A DNA stretch of 64,000 bases, from contig CALBDS010000059.1 in NCBI GenBank assembly GCA_937927415.1, positions 62,001 to 126,000 of the forward strand, in the 5' to 3' direction. This document shows, in pieces, positions 1 through 9,629 of this stretch; the first letter of the stretch is position 1; each line of letters begins with the position of its first letter. Under the pieces are notes generated by a model. The model did no database searches. It saw nothing but the letters and a program-made list of their open reading frames with translations, and had not been told where the DNA came from. The stretch is from an uncultured Rhodospirillaceae bacterium (GTDB taxonomy: Bacteria > Pseudomonadota > Alphaproteobacteria > Azospirillales > Azospirillaceae). A program made the position numbers and the translations under genes.

Positions 1-422
1 GTCGCCGGCAAGCCCCCGCGCAGCGGGGTTCCCAGTTCCGGTTCCACCCGCAGCACATTGATGACGGCGCCATCGGTCGCCGCGGTGCGGGCGATGCGGT
101 CCCGCAGCCCGACCGGCCAGTGCGGGCTGCGCCACATCTGGAAATGGTTGAAGTATTGCAGGACCAGCACCAGCGCCGTGGACGGTTCCCCCTGCGCCAC
201 CGCGGCCACCACCGCCAGGGCGTCGCGCAGCCCGCCCCCCTTGCCTCCCACCGACGGCGGATCGACCAGCGCCAGCAGACCCGCGTCGTGCAGGGCCGCG
301 AAGTTTTCGAAGGGGAAGCTGGCGTCGGCGTCGTGTTCGGCGGCGCGCCGGGCGAAATCCGCCGTCAGACGCGCCAGCAGCGCGTCATCGACGGCGGAGG
401 CGGGGGCATGGTCGAAGGGCAT
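1..422 (-). CDS. acyl-CoA dehydrogenase-like flavoprotein, N-terminal part (runs off the left edge)
   Basis: The reading frame opens at an ATG at 422 and is still open at base 1, giving 140 residues of an N-terminal domain. It starts MPFDHAPAS, has the alpha-helical N-terminal layout of the acyl-CoA dehydrogenase superfamily, and near its end carries VEPELGTPLRGG, close to the motif seen in the SfnB/DszC-like sulfur-linked branch of that family. Such proteins are FAD- or FMN-dependent dehydrogenases or reduced-flavin monooxygenases. It is the last visible gene of the minus-strand organosulfur cluster, 35 bp after the solute-binding protein. The catalytic half is outside the window, so dehydrogenase, monooxygenase and desulfinase roles cannot be told apart. 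Confidence 0.75.
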   Translation of the reverse strand, partial: MPFDHAPASAVDDALLARLTADFARRAAEHDADASFPFENFAALHDAGLLALVDPPSVGGKGGGLRDALAVVAAVAQGEPSTALVLVLQYFNHFQMWRSPHWPVGLRDRIARTAATDGAVINVLRVEPELGTPLRGGLPA

Positions 423-457
423 GGGAGGACCGTCCGTGGGAAGAGAGGGTAAGGGGA

Positions 458-1450
458 TCAGGCCAGATCGACCGTGATCTTCGACGCGAATTTCGTGCTG
501 TCCACGTGGGGCTTGATGACCGACACGCTCTTCAACTCGTCCACGTAGAGGGACAATTGCCGGCGCAGGTCGTTGCCGACCGGGGTGACGTTGTGGGCGT
601 GGCTGCGCAGCATGGCGGCCAGTTCATCGACCGGGAATTTCGGGGCATAGGGGGCATAGGCTTCCGCCGCGGCCTGCGGGTTGGCGAACACCTCGTGCTG
701 GGCTTCGATCAGCGCGTTGGTCAGGCCCTTGGCCGCCGCCGGGTTGTCGCGCAACAGGCTGCCGCGCACCCCGATCAGGCAGCAGGTGCGGGTGGCATAT
801 TCGCCGCAGACGTTGTTGGTGATTTCCACCAGTTCGGGATTCTTGGTGTGGCGCCAGATCAGCGGGTCGCCGTCGGCCAGCGCCTGGATCTCGCCCTTTT
901 CCACCGCCAGCCCCAGCAGGTCGCCGGGGTACTGCCGCCATTCCACCTCCTTCACCGGGTCGATGCCGAACTTGGTCAGCACGATGGAAAAGAAGTTCTT
1001 CGACGGGCTGGCCATGTCGGTGACACCGACCGTCTTGCCGCGCAGGTCCAGTACGGTGTTCACGCCCGCGGCCTTGGACCCGATCAGCCGCATGCAGCCG
1101 CCATGGATGCCGGCGGTGATCTTCACGTCGAACCCCTGTTCCAGGGGTTTCAGCCAGCGCAGCGCCATGCCGACACCGGCGTCGGCCTTGCGGGTGGCGA
1201 TGGCTTCGAGAAGCTGGTCGGTGGAGCCGGTGAAGTTGATGAGATCCACCTCCAGCCCGTGCTTCTGGAACAGACCCCGCTGGAGCGCCAGCGGCACGGC
1301 GGAAAAACACACCGCCCCGGCGTTCCACGACAGGCGCAGCGGCTCGGCGGCCAGCGCCCGCCCGCGCAGGACGGCGGGGGCGGCCAGCGTCGCCGCCCCG
1401 GCGGCGAGCAGGCGGCGGCGGGACAGGATCGGCAGGGAACGGTCGGTCAT
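458..1450 (-). CDS. ABC transporter substrate-binding protein (nitrate/sulfonate/taurine type), Tat-exported
   Basis: A 330-residue periplasmic binding protein of the SsuA/TauA/NMT1 type. The N-terminus has a twin-arginine signal (SRRRLLAAGAA followed by a hydrophobic stretch and an ALA cleavage site), so export is probably as a folded protein. The mature part begins with the usual pattern of this family (LRLSWNAGA, then GLFQKHGLEVDL). An in-frame ATG 15 bp upstream (1465) would add MKAAA. The cognate permease and ATPase are probably those at 8835-10648, since none is adjacent. A second binding protein of the same general class lies at 4481. The ligand cannot be read from sequence; context suggests an organosulfur anion. 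Confidence 0.85.
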   Translation of the reverse strand: MTDRSLPILSRRRLLAAGAATLAAPAVLRGRALAAEPLRLSWNAGAVCFSAVPLALQRGLFQKHGLEVDLINFTGSTDQLLEAIATRKADAGVGMALRWLKPLEQGFDVKITAGIHGGCMRLIGSKAAGVNTVLDLRGKTVGVTDMASPSKNFFSIVLTKFGIDPVKEVEWRQYPGDLLGLAVEKGEIQALADGDPLIWRHTKNPELVEITNNVCGEYATRTCCLIGVRGSLLRDNPAAAKGLTNALIEAQHEVFANPQAAAEAYAPYAPKFPVDELAAMLRSHAHNVTPVGNDLRRQLSLYVDELKSVSVIKPHVDSTKFASKITVDLA

Positions 1451-1488
1451 GGCAGCGGCTTTCATGGCGTGTGCGGAAATGGCGGGGG

Positions 1489-2274
1489 TCAGTCGAGCAG
1501 GTCGGGTTCGGCGGCGGTGATCCATTCCCACAGGGGATGGAAGTTGTAGGCCCCGCCCTCGTGCGTGCCGACCTGGGAGCGGGTGAGTTGCGCCGTCGCA
1601 TGATCCATCGGCTGCGGCGTGCCGGCGGCTTCGGCCAGCAATTGCGTGTGGGCGGCGTTGTCGGCGGTGATGTACCACCACGCCGCCGCCTCGATGGTCG
1701 GGCCGACGGTCAGAAGGCCGTGGTTCTTGAGGATGGCGAGCTTTTTGTCCCCCAGGGCCGCCACCAGCCGGCGGCCTTCGGCCTCTTGCAGCACGACGCC
1801 GGAATAGGGGTCGAAGATCACCTGATCCTCGTAAAAGGCGGCGGCATCCTGGCTGATGGGGTCGAGCGGACGGCCCAGCGCCGACCACGCCTTGCCATAG
1901 GTGGAATGGGTGTGGGCGGCGGCCACCGCGTCGGGGCGTGCCCGGTGGATGGCGGAATGGATGGTGAAGCCCGCCTGGTTGATGGCGCGGTCGCCGTGCA
2001 GCACATGACCGTCGATGTCCACCAGATGCAGGTCGGACACCCGGATGGTGCGGAAATGCTGGCCCAGCGGGTTGATCCAGAAACGGTCATGGAATTCCGG
2101 GTCGCGCACGGTAACGTGCCCGGCCAGACCCTGGTCGAAGCCGTAGCGGCCGAACAGGCGGAAGGTGGCGGCCAGCCGCTGCTTGCGGTGCAGCCGTTCC
2201 GCCTCGATGCTGGTGCGGGGGGCATAGGTGACCGGCGGCCAGAAGGTGCCGGGGCGCGGGGCGATCTGGTTCAT
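1489..2274 (-). CDS. class II aldolase/adducin family protein
   Basis: A 261-residue protein of the class II aldolase/adducin fold. It shows the zinc-site region AAHTHSTYGKAW and the later KNHGLLTVG segment typical of the FucA/AraD superfamily. Members cleave or epimerise sugar phosphates, but many cluster-borne homologues act on non-phosphorylated hydroxy acids. I chose the ATG giving MNQIAPRPG; the frame extends about 27 codons further upstream but only into the neighbouring intergenic space. It sits between a 2-hydroxyacid dehydrogenase and a solute-binding protein, 28 and 38 bp apart, suggesting one operon that handles a hydroxylated carbon skeleton left after desulfonation. The substrate is not determinable here. 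Confidence 0.85.
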   Translation of the reverse strand: MNQIAPRPGTFWPPVTYAPRTSIEAERLHRKQRLAATFRLFGRYGFDQGLAGHVTVRDPEFHDRFWINPLGQHFRTIRVSDLHLVDIDGHVLHGDRAINQAGFTIHSAIHRARPDAVAAAHTHSTYGKAWSALGRPLDPISQDAAAFYEDQVIFDPYSGVVLQEAEGRRLVAALGDKKLAILKNHGLLTVGPTIEAAAWWYITADNAAHTQLLAEAAGTPQPMDHATAQLTRSQVGTHEGGAYNFHPLWEWITAAEPDLLD

Positions 2275-2302
2275 GGGATGGGACTCCCCCGTGGTGAAAG
2301 GG

Positions 2303-3304
2303 TCAATAGCCCACCGCCGCATCCACCCGGTCGTGCAGGGGGCGGGCGCTGGCATAGGCGTCGAGATTGGCGATGATCGTGTCGGCCAGCCGGCTTTCGA
2401 CCTCCGGTCCGGTGAAAGAGGTGTGCGGTGTCAGCCGGATTGCCGGATGGCGGTAGAAGGGATGGCCGGCGGGCAGCGGTTCCGGCTCGGTCACGTCCAG
2501 GGTGGCCCCGGCGATGCGCCCGCCGTCGATGGCGGCCAGCAGGGCGTCCTGGTCGATCAGCGCGCCGCGGGCGATGTTGATGATGTGCTGGCCCGGCTTG
2601 GCGTGGGCCAGCAGCGCCGCGTCCACCAGACCGCGGGATGCGTCGGTCAGCGGCAGGGCCAGGACCAGATGGTCGGATGCCGCCACCAGATCCTCCAGCC
2701 GGGCGAACGGCTCCACCCCCGGCTCCGGCGTGGTCCAGCCGGTGCGGCGCACCGCACCCACGCGCAGGCTCAGGGCCGTGGCCCGTTCCGCCACCGCGCG
2801 GCCGATGGCGCCGTACCCCACCAGCCCCAGCCGCTTGCCGGACAGCCCGCCCAGCGTGACCCGCCGCCAATCCTCCGGCCCGCGCACCCGCACGGCGTCC
2901 AGGCGCTTTTCGAACAGCAGAACCGCGGCCAGGACGTACTCGGCGATGGGCACCGCCGACACCCCGCGGGCGCAGGTGACCGGCACCGCGGCGCTGTGGG
3001 GGCCGTCGTAGAGCCAGCGGGGGTAGAAATCCATGCCGGTGGAGGCCGATTGAATCCACCGCAGATCCCCCAGCCAGCCGGCGGGCGGGGTGGCGGGTGC
3101 GGTGTCCCACCCGATCAGCGGGCGGGTCAGCAGCACATCCACCCCCCGCGGGATCACCCACGGCGGTTGGGTTTCGTCGCGGTCGATCACCGTGGGGCGC
3201 GACCAGTGGGCGGCGATCCGCGCGCCCACCACCGGCCCCAGATGGTTGAGGATGACCGGCGGGCGCGTGACCGCCCCCGCCGTTCCGGCCCCGGCTCCGG
3301 CCAT
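2303..3304 (-). CDS. D-isomer-specific 2-hydroxyacid dehydrogenase
   Basis: A 333-residue NAD(P)-dependent 2-hydroxyacid dehydrogenase. The Rossmann motif GLVGYGAIGRAVAE is clear, and the catalytic triad positions appear in order: Arg in NIARGALID, Glu in the TEPEPLP region, His in LTPHTSF. The family oxidises D-2-hydroxy acids or reduces 2-keto acids. The ATG giving MAGAGAGTAG is used; an upstream extension would overlap the monooxygenase gene. It ends 28 bp before the class II aldolase and begins 7 bp after the flavin monooxygenase stop, so the three are very probably translated from one message. Confidence 0.88.
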   Translation of the reverse strand: MAGAGAGTAGAVTRPPVILNHLGPVVGARIAAHWSRPTVIDRDETQPPWVIPRGVDVLLTRPLIGWDTAPATPPAGWLGDLRWIQSASTGMDFYPRWLYDGPHSAAVPVTCARGVSAVPIAEYVLAAVLLFEKRLDAVRVRGPEDWRRVTLGGLSGKRLGLVGYGAIGRAVAERATALSLRVGAVRRTGWTTPEPGVEPFARLEDLVAASDHLVLALPLTDASRGLVDAALLAHAKPGQHIINIARGALIDQDALLAAIDGGRIAGATLDVTEPEPLPAGHPFYRHPAIRLTPHTSFTGPEVESRLADTIIANLDAYASARPLHDRVDAAVGY

Positions 3305-3311
3305 GGCCCGT

Positions 3312-4424
3312 TTACTCCGCCGCCACGGCGCGGGCGCGCGCGCGTTCCGCCACCAGCTGGCGCACCCGCGGCAGCAGCTCCCGGCCATAGGCGATGGCGT
3401 CGGGCAGCGGGTCGAAGCCGCGGATCAGGAAGGTGGTGACGCCCAGATCGTAATAATCCAGCAGCGCGTCGGCCACCTGATCGGGCGTGCCCACCAGCGA
3501 GGTGGAATTGCCCTTGGCCCCGGTCAGGCCGGCGATGGCGGTCCACAGCCGCTTGTCGTGGCGGTGCCCCTGATCGGCGATGGACAGCAGGCGGCGCGCC
3601 CCTTCGTTGTTGGGCAGGTCGCCGCGGCGGAACCCGGTCTTGTCCAGCAGGGCCTTGGCCTTTTCATAGATGGCGTCGGCCTTGGCCCAGGCGGCGTCCT
3701 CGGTGTCGGCCAGGACCGGGCGGAGCGACAGGCTGAACGCCGGCTGCGGCCGGTTGTTCTTGGCGGCGGCGGCGCGCACGCGGTTCAGCAGTTCGCGCAC
3801 CTGATCGTGGGTTTCCCCCCACAGCGCGAAGGTGTCGGCGTGGCGCCCGGCCACATCGATCGCCGCCTGCGAGGCGCCGGCGATCCACACCGGAATGCCG
3901 CTCTCACGGTACGGCTTCACCTGCGAAAACGCCTGTTCCACCTGATAGAAGCGGCCGGTGTAATCGAACGGCGCCTCGCTGGTCCATTCGGCGCGCACGA
4001 TGTCGAGGAATTCCGAGGTGCGGGCGTAGCGGTCGTCCTTATCGTCCACCGTGTTGCCGTCGCGGGCCAGTTCGGCGCGCTCGGCCCCGGTGATGACGTT
4101 GATGGCGGTGCGGCCGCGGCTCAACTGGTCCAGCGTGGCGAACTGGCGGGCCAGGATGGTCGGCGCCTGAAAGCCCGGACGGTGGGCGATCAGCACATGC
4201 AGCCGGTCGGTGACGCTGGTGATGTGCTGGCTGACCTGCAGGCTGTCGGGGGAATCGGCGTGGAACGCCTGCAACACCGCATCGAACCCGCCGTATTCAT
4301 GGGCCTTGGCCACCGTTTCGATGTAATCGCGGTCCACCACCGGCCCCTGGCGCGGGATGATTTCGGACGCATTGTGGTTGCCGACGAAGCCGACGAAGCG
4401 CAGCGGATGGGAAGAGGCGGTCAT
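3312..4424 (-). CDS. LLM-class flavin-dependent monooxygenase, SsuD-like
   Basis: A 370-residue member of the bacterial luciferase-like (LLM) superfamily, near the usual length of alkanesulfonate monooxygenase SsuD (about 380). Features seen: an N-terminal FVGFVGNHNASE strand, the DQLSRGRTAINVITG block, DDRYARTSEFLDIV, and IPVWIAGAS. These enzymes use reduced FMN and O2 to cleave C-S bonds of sulfonates or oxidise related substrates, with FMNH2 supplied by a separate reductase. No flavin reductase of the SsuE type is visible in the window. Placed directly after a Tat-exported solute-binding protein (57 bp gap), it is probably the desulfonating step of this cluster. Sulfone or nitrilotriacetate-type substrates are alternatives. 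Confidence 0.88.
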   Translation of the reverse strand: MTASSHPLRFVGFVGNHNASEIIPRQGPVVDRDYIETVAKAHEYGGFDAVLQAFHADSPDSLQVSQHITSVTDRLHVLIAHRPGFQAPTILARQFATLDQLSRGRTAINVITGAERAELARDGNTVDDKDDRYARTSEFLDIVRAEWTSEAPFDYTGRFYQVEQAFSQVKPYRESGIPVWIAGASQAAIDVAGRHADTFALWGETHDQVRELLNRVRAAAAKNNRPQPAFSLSLRPVLADTEDAAWAKADAIYEKAKALLDKTGFRRGDLPNNEGARRLLSIADQGHRHDKRLWTAIAGLTGAKGNSTSLVGTPDQVADALLDYYDLGVTTFLIRGFDPLPDAIAYGRELLPRVRQLVAERARARAVAAE

Positions 4425-4480
4425 GGTGCGGATTCCTTGTGCGGACGTGGGGAGAAGCGGCGGGAGAGCGGGAAAGAGTC

Positions 4481-5518
4481 TCAGCCCAGCGGCTGGGACA
4501 GGATGTCGGTGAAGCGGCGGTCGAAGGCCGGAGCGAAATCGATCCGCCGGGGCAGCACCCCCAACTGGTGGAAGGTGTCGGCCACGTTCTGGGCCGATGC
4601 CACGTCGGCATCGGTGATGGGGGCCAGATCCCGCTGGCGGGAATTCTTCCGCAGGATCTCCAGATCCACCTCCAGCGGCACGCCGATGGCGGTGGAATGG
4701 ATTTTGGCCCAGGTTTCCAGGTTGGCGGCGCGCCACGCAAAGGCGCGGCGCAGCCGCAGCAGGATATCGCCGATGGCCGCCGATTTCGCCGGATCGGCCA
4801 GGGCATCGGGGGAGGCCAGATACAGGTAATTCCCCGACAGATAGCCGTTGGAGGTCTTGAGCACCCGCGCGCCCTTTTTGATGGCGGCGGGCACGCTGTA
4901 GCCATAAATGGCCCAGGCATCCAGGGAGCCTTGCTCGAACGCCGATTGGCCTTCCGCCGGGGTCAGGGCCACGGCCTTGATGTCGGTGAAGCGCAACCCC
5001 GCCTCGCCCAGCATCTTGGCCAGATAATACTGCGTGGTGGTGGCGCGGACATAGCCGACGCGCTTGCCCTTCAGGTCGGCGATGGTCCGGATGGGGCTGT
5101 CCGGCGGCACCAGCACCACCTGCCAGTTCACATCATCCTTGACCACGGCGACGACCGACAGCCGCGCCCCGGCGGTGACGCCGAAGGCCGGGGGAATTTC
5201 GCTGCTGGAACCAAGGTCGATGGCCCCGGCGTTGATCGCCTCGACAATCAGATTACCCGAGGCGAATTCGGAAAAGGCGGCCTTGTACGGGGTCGGAAGC
5301 TGGCCGGCGGATTCCAGGGCCAGCCCGTCCAGCGCCTTGTAATCGGCGATCCGCAAGGTGGTTTCCGGCCCCGGCACCGCCGCCCGCACGGGCGGGACGA
5401 TCCCGCCCAGAGCCAGCGCGCCACAGGCGCCGGCACCCAGACGCAGCAGGCCGCGGCGCGTGACGGGCCAGCCGACGGCGGACGGTGGGACGGGCGGGCG
5501 GGAAACATCGGCGGTCAT
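4481..5518 (-). CDS. ABC transporter substrate-binding protein (sulfonate type), Tat-exported
   Basis: A 345-residue binding protein with a twin-arginine leader (VTRRGLLRLGAG, then a hydrophobic segment ending PVRA-AVPG). The mature region shows AINAGAIDLGSSSEIPP and LKGKRVGYVRATTTQYY, typical of aliphatic-sulfonate binding proteins (SsuA-like). It is the first gene after the LysR gene on the same strand. The 146-bp gap before it (5519-5664) is AT-rich, unlike the rest of the cluster, and contains TTCCC and GGGAA stretches around 5588-5610, so it probably holds the promoter of the 5518-to-1 operon. The protein is clearly different from the binding protein at 458, so the cluster imports two ligands or ligand classes. 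Confidence 0.87.
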   Translation of the reverse strand: MTADVSRPPVPPSAVGWPVTRRGLLRLGAGACGALALGGIVPPVRAAVPGPETTLRIADYKALDGLALESAGQLPTPYKAAFSEFASGNLIVEAINAGAIDLGSSSEIPPAFGVTAGARLSVVAVVKDDVNWQVVLVPPDSPIRTIADLKGKRVGYVRATTTQYYLAKMLGEAGLRFTDIKAVALTPAEGQSAFEQGSLDAWAIYGYSVPAAIKKGARVLKTSNGYLSGNYLYLASPDALADPAKSAAIGDILLRLRRAFAWRAANLETWAKIHSTAIGVPLEVDLEILRKNSRQRDLAPITDADVASAQNVADTFHQLGVLPRRIDFAPAFDRRFTDILSQPLG

Positions 5519-5664
5519 GGGAAAAGCCCTTATGGCTGTGAGCGGCGGGAAGACGGAAGGGGCGATCACGTGACGGAAACAGGATATTCCCATTATGATG
5601 ATAGGGAAAAGCAAAAAACACAAACGAGATTGTTTTGTAAAACTCAAGCAACAAATATTTAGTG

Positions 5665-6561
5665 TTATATATGGGCGTGCGGTGGCAGAATGGTCCGCAG
5701 GGAGTCCGTCAGGATGGCGCACAGCCGCTCCACGGCCGGGCTGGTGGCGGCGGGGGAGCGGTGCAGTTCCAACGGAACCCGCGACAGGTGGGGAAGACCG
5801 CTGGCGGGGCCAAGAATCGACAGGCTGGCGGGTACCCCCAGCGGCGTGCGGACGGTCACACCCAGCCCGGCTTCGACCGCGGCCCACAGACCGGACAGGC
5901 TGGGGCTGGTGAAGGTGATGCGCCACGGGCGCCCGGCCCGGTCCAGCCCGGTGATCCCGTGCTGGCGGAACATGCATGGGCTGTCCAGCAAGGCCAAGGC
6001 CAGCGGTGCGCCGGGATCGTGGCGGAAGCCGGCGGCGGCCACCCACACCACGGGCAGAGATGCCAGCGGCTCCGGCTCCCCGCCATGCCCGGCGGATGGT
6101 TGCCCGGCGGATGGGCCGTCACCGATGCGGCCGAAGGCCAGGGCCAGATCCAGGCTGCCCTGCGCCACCTGTTCGCGCAATTCCTGGCCGCGGCCCACCT
6201 GAGCCTCCACATGGACGCGCGGATGGGCGCGGTGGAAGGCGCCCAGCACCGCCGGCAGCCAGCGTTCGGCCAGATCCTGGGGAAAACCGACCCGCACGGT
6301 GCCGTCCATGGCACCGCCACGGGCGGTCATCAGGGCTTCGTCGTTCAGAGCGACGATACGGCGGGCATAGCCCAGCAGCACGTCGCCGGTATCGGTCAGC
6401 GCCACGGTCCGCCCGGCCTTGCGGAACAGGGGCTGGCCCACCTGTTCCTCCAGCTTCTTCATCTGCAGGCTGATGGCCGACTGGGTGCGGCCCAGACGTT
6501 CGGCGGCCCGTGCAAAGCCGCCGAGGTCCATGGCGATCACCAGCGCCCGCAGGATGTCCAT
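5665..6561 (-). CDS. LysR-family transcriptional regulator
   Basis: A 298-residue LysR-type regulator. The N-terminal winged helix-turn-helix is visible (FARAAERLGRTQSAISLQMK, residues about 15-35), followed by the LFRK/ALTDTG segment and a periplasmic-binding-like effector domain. I use the ATG giving MDILRALV; GTG codons 7 and 10 triplets upstream would add residues such as VLPANLD, which match LysR N-termini reasonably, so the start could be slightly earlier. It lies 35 bp after the rhodanese gene and 146 bp before the binding protein, pointing to control of the sulfonate-type genes downstream, by analogy with CysB/Cbl/SsuR. The effector is unknown. Confidence 0.9.
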   Translation of the reverse strand: MDILRALVIAMDLGGFARAAERLGRTQSAISLQMKKLEEQVGQPLFRKAGRTVALTDTGDVLLGYARRIVALNDEALMTARGGAMDGTVRVGFPQDLAERWLPAVLGAFHRAHPRVHVEAQVGRGQELREQVAQGSLDLALAFGRIGDGPSAGQPSAGHGGEPEPLASLPVVWVAAAGFRHDPGAPLALALLDSPCMFRQHGITGLDRAGRPWRITFTSPSLSGLWAAVEAGLGVTVRTPLGVPASLSILGPASGLPHLSRVPLELHRSPAATSPAVERLCAILTDSLRTILPPHAHI

Positions 6562-6596
6562 GTCGAGGTTGGCGGGAAGCACGGGCGCCACGGCGG

Positions 6597-8195
6597 TCAG
6601 ATGACGCGGAACCGATGGGCGCCGTCCCGTTTCAACTGCGCCACCAGTTCCAGTTCCCAGTCGATGTAACCCTGCATGGCGGCGGCACTGTTGTCGGTGC
6701 CTTCGTAGGGGCGCTTGTAGATGTCGTCGGGGTCCGGTCCCAGCCGTTCCAGATCGGTGCTGAGCGGCAACCCGGCCTCGATCCACGCCTTGGTGCCGCC
6801 GGCCAGCAGCAGCGGGGCCGGTTCGCCGCGTTCAATGAAATCGGCCACGGCGTAGCGGGTCAGGGTGCCGTCGCCGCAGGTCAGCACCGGCCGCACCCCC
6901 GGCGGCAGGCGGGACACCAGATCGTGCAGGCGGGCACGCACGGAAAACCACGCACCCGGAATATGACCGGCCCGGTACCGCGGGCTGCGGGTCAGGTCGA
7001 TCACCGCCGCCTCGCCGTTTTCCAGCAGGGCCAGCAGGTCGTGGGGGGTGACGGTGGTCACCGGCACGTCGGGCGGCGGCGGCAGGCGGCGATGGTCGGG
7101 GCCGGTTTCCACCCCCAGCCCGCTCACGTCGCCCTCCAGCACCGCCACGTCCCAGCCGAGTTGTGCCAGCCACGAGGCGGTCATGTCCGCCCGCACCCCG
7201 CCGCCGCCGGCCGGGTCGTCGGCCAGCACGATGCGCGCGCCGCGCACCGCCACATATTCGTCGGTGGCCTGCACCAACTGCCCGCCGGGGGCGTGGCGGA
7301 AGCCGGCCAGGTGGCCGGCGGCGTATTCTTCGGGCGTGCGCACGTCGATCCGGTGCAGCGTGCGCCGCTCGTCGCCCAGCAACGCATCCAGGGCCGCGGG
7401 GGTGATGCGGCGGACACCGGCCCGGTCGGCGACGGCACGGGCGGCCCTGCGGCCGCGGGCGTCCCCTTCCGCCGACACGTCGGGGAAGCGGCGGGTGGCG
7501 CCGTGGTCCAGGTCCAGCCCGGCCAGCGTCCAGCCGATGGTGCCGTTGCGCAGGGCCGCCACCCGGTTGGGAATGCCGGCGTTGACCAGCGACTGCGTGC
7601 CGATGATCGAGCGGGTGCGCCCGGCGCAGTTGACGATGACCAGCGTGTCTGGGTTGGGGGCGATGTCGTGGACGCGCTTGACCAGTTCGGCCCCCGGCAC
7701 GCTGACGCCGCCGGGGATCGACATGGTGGCGTATTCCTCGAACCGGCGGGCATCGAGGATCACCACATCGGCCTTGGCGTCGATCAGCGCCTTGACCTCG
7801 GCGGCCGGCAGGGATGGGGTGTGGCGGTGGTGCTCCACCCATTCGCCGAACGCCTTGCTGGGCACGTTGACGTCGCGGTAGACCTCGAACCCGGCCGCCA
7901 CCCAGCCGGACAGACCGCCCGCCAGCAGCGCCACGTCGGTGTAGCCCAGGGCCTGGAGCCGCCGGGCCGCCGGCTCCGCCACCCCTTCGCCGTCGTCGTA
8001 GACGGTGATCGGCACGCCGAAGCGCGGCAGCAGGTCATAGGCCAGCAATTCCACCCGGCTCAACGGCACCGACACGGCGAACAGCGGGTGGGACAGGGAA
8101 TAGGGACCTTCCTCCCGCGCGTCGAGGAGGGCTGTTTCGCTTCCCTCGATCCAGGCGTTGCGGATCTCGGCGGGGCTGCGGACGGGGATGGTCAT
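6597..8195 (-). CDS. four-domain rhodanese-like sulfurtransferase
   Basis: A 532-residue cytoplasmic protein made of four rhodanese domains, roughly residues 5-105, 125-230, 260-365 and 380-480. Domain 2 carries an active-site loop with Cys190 (NCAGRTRS) and domain 4 has Cys440 (TCGDGTLTR). The equivalent loops of domain 1 (YDDGEG) and domain 3 (LADDPAG) lack cysteine. This alternating inactive/active pattern is like two tandem copies of the classical two-domain rhodanese. Such proteins move sulfane sulfur from thiosulfate or persulfides to acceptors. It begins 15 bp after the thiol dioxygenase stop, so the two are likely translated together and act on the same thiol-derived sulfur. Confidence 0.9.
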   Translation of the reverse strand: MTIPVRSPAEIRNAWIEGSETALLDAREEGPYSLSHPLFAVSVPLSRVELLAYDLLPRFGVPITVYDDGEGVAEPAARRLQALGYTDVALLAGGLSGWVAAGFEVYRDVNVPSKAFGEWVEHHRHTPSLPAAEVKALIDAKADVVILDARRFEEYATMSIPGGVSVPGAELVKRVHDIAPNPDTLVIVNCAGRTRSIIGTQSLVNAGIPNRVAALRNGTIGWTLAGLDLDHGATRRFPDVSAEGDARGRRAARAVADRAGVRRITPAALDALLGDERRTLHRIDVRTPEEYAAGHLAGFRHAPGGQLVQATDEYVAVRGARIVLADDPAGGGGVRADMTASWLAQLGWDVAVLEGDVSGLGVETGPDHRRLPPPPDVPVTTVTPHDLLALLENGEAAVIDLTRSPRYRAGHIPGAWFSVRARLHDLVSRLPPGVRPVLTCGDGTLTRYAVADFIERGEPAPLLLAGGTKAWIEAGLPLSTDLERLGPDPDDIYKRPYEGTDNSAAAMQGYIDWELELVAQLKRDGAHRFRVI

Positions 8196-8210
8196 GGTGG
8201 GGAGGTTCCT

Positions 8211-8822
8211 TCAGGCGGCTTTGGAGCGGTCCCACAGGTTGGGAACGGCGGTGTTGGCGTAGCCGGAAATGAAAAGCTTGGGCTGCCCGGTCAGCGGGTC
8301 GAACACCGACCGGCGCACGGCCCCGATGTTGCCGCCATAGATGTGGATGCTGATGGACGGGCGGTCGGGCAGGGCGTTGGAAATGGCGTGCACATCGCCG
8401 ATGGTGGGCGACACCGCTTCCACCGCACCGGCCGGAAGGCGTTCCGCCGGGTGGGCCAGCGGCGGGGCATCGGTCCGCAGATCATAGCGTTGCGACACCT
8501 CCGCCCCGCGCAGCACGCCGACCAGCCCCCAGACGGTGTGATCGTGGATGGGTGTGTGCTGGCCCGGCCCCCAGACGAAGCTGACCACCGAAAACCGCTC
8601 GAACGGGTCGCAGTGCAGCAGGTATTGCCGGTAATGGACCGGATCGGGCTGGGCGTAGGTGTCGGGCAGCCAGTCGTCGGTGGCGATCAGATCGGCCAGC
8701 AGGGTGCGGCCTTCGGCCAGCAGCGCCGGTTCGTCGCGGCCGTGGCGTTCCACCAGCCGGGTGAAGGCGCCGATGAAATCCCGCAGGCGGGACAGGTTGG
8801 GAGCAGACACGGGATCGGGCAT
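8211..8822 (-). CDS. Gln-type thiol dioxygenase (cysteine dioxygenase family; probable 3-mercaptopropionate dioxygenase)
   Basis: A 203-residue cupin of the cysteine dioxygenase family. Iron ligands are His93 and His95 (in TPIHDHTVWG) and His145 (DVHAISN), and the Ser-His-Tyr triad is intact as Ser158-His160-Tyr162. At the position of the substrate-carboxylate Arg of mammalian enzymes (the YTRN motif) this protein has YRQY, that is Gln66. In the literature Gln-type members prefer 3-mercaptopropionate, Arg-type members cysteine. There is no Cys near the HDH motif for the thioether cofactor of the mammalian enzyme. The product would be a sulfinate such as 3-sulfinopropionate. The gene lies between the ABC ATPase and the rhodanese gene. 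Substrate is inferred from one aligned residue. Confidence 0.85.
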   Translation of the reverse strand: MPDPVSAPNLSRLRDFIGAFTRLVERHGRDEPALLAEGRTLLADLIATDDWLPDTYAQPDPVHYRQYLLHCDPFERFSVVSFVWGPGQHTPIHDHTVWGLVGVLRGAEVSQRYDLRTDAPPLAHPAERLPAGAVEAVSPTIGDVHAISNALPDRPSISIHIYGGNIGAVRRSVFDPLTGQPKLFISGYANTAVPNLWDRSKAA

Positions 8823-8834
8823 GTGCGGGTGTCC

Positions 8835-9622
<788 letters not shown>

Positions 9623-9629
<7 letters not shown>

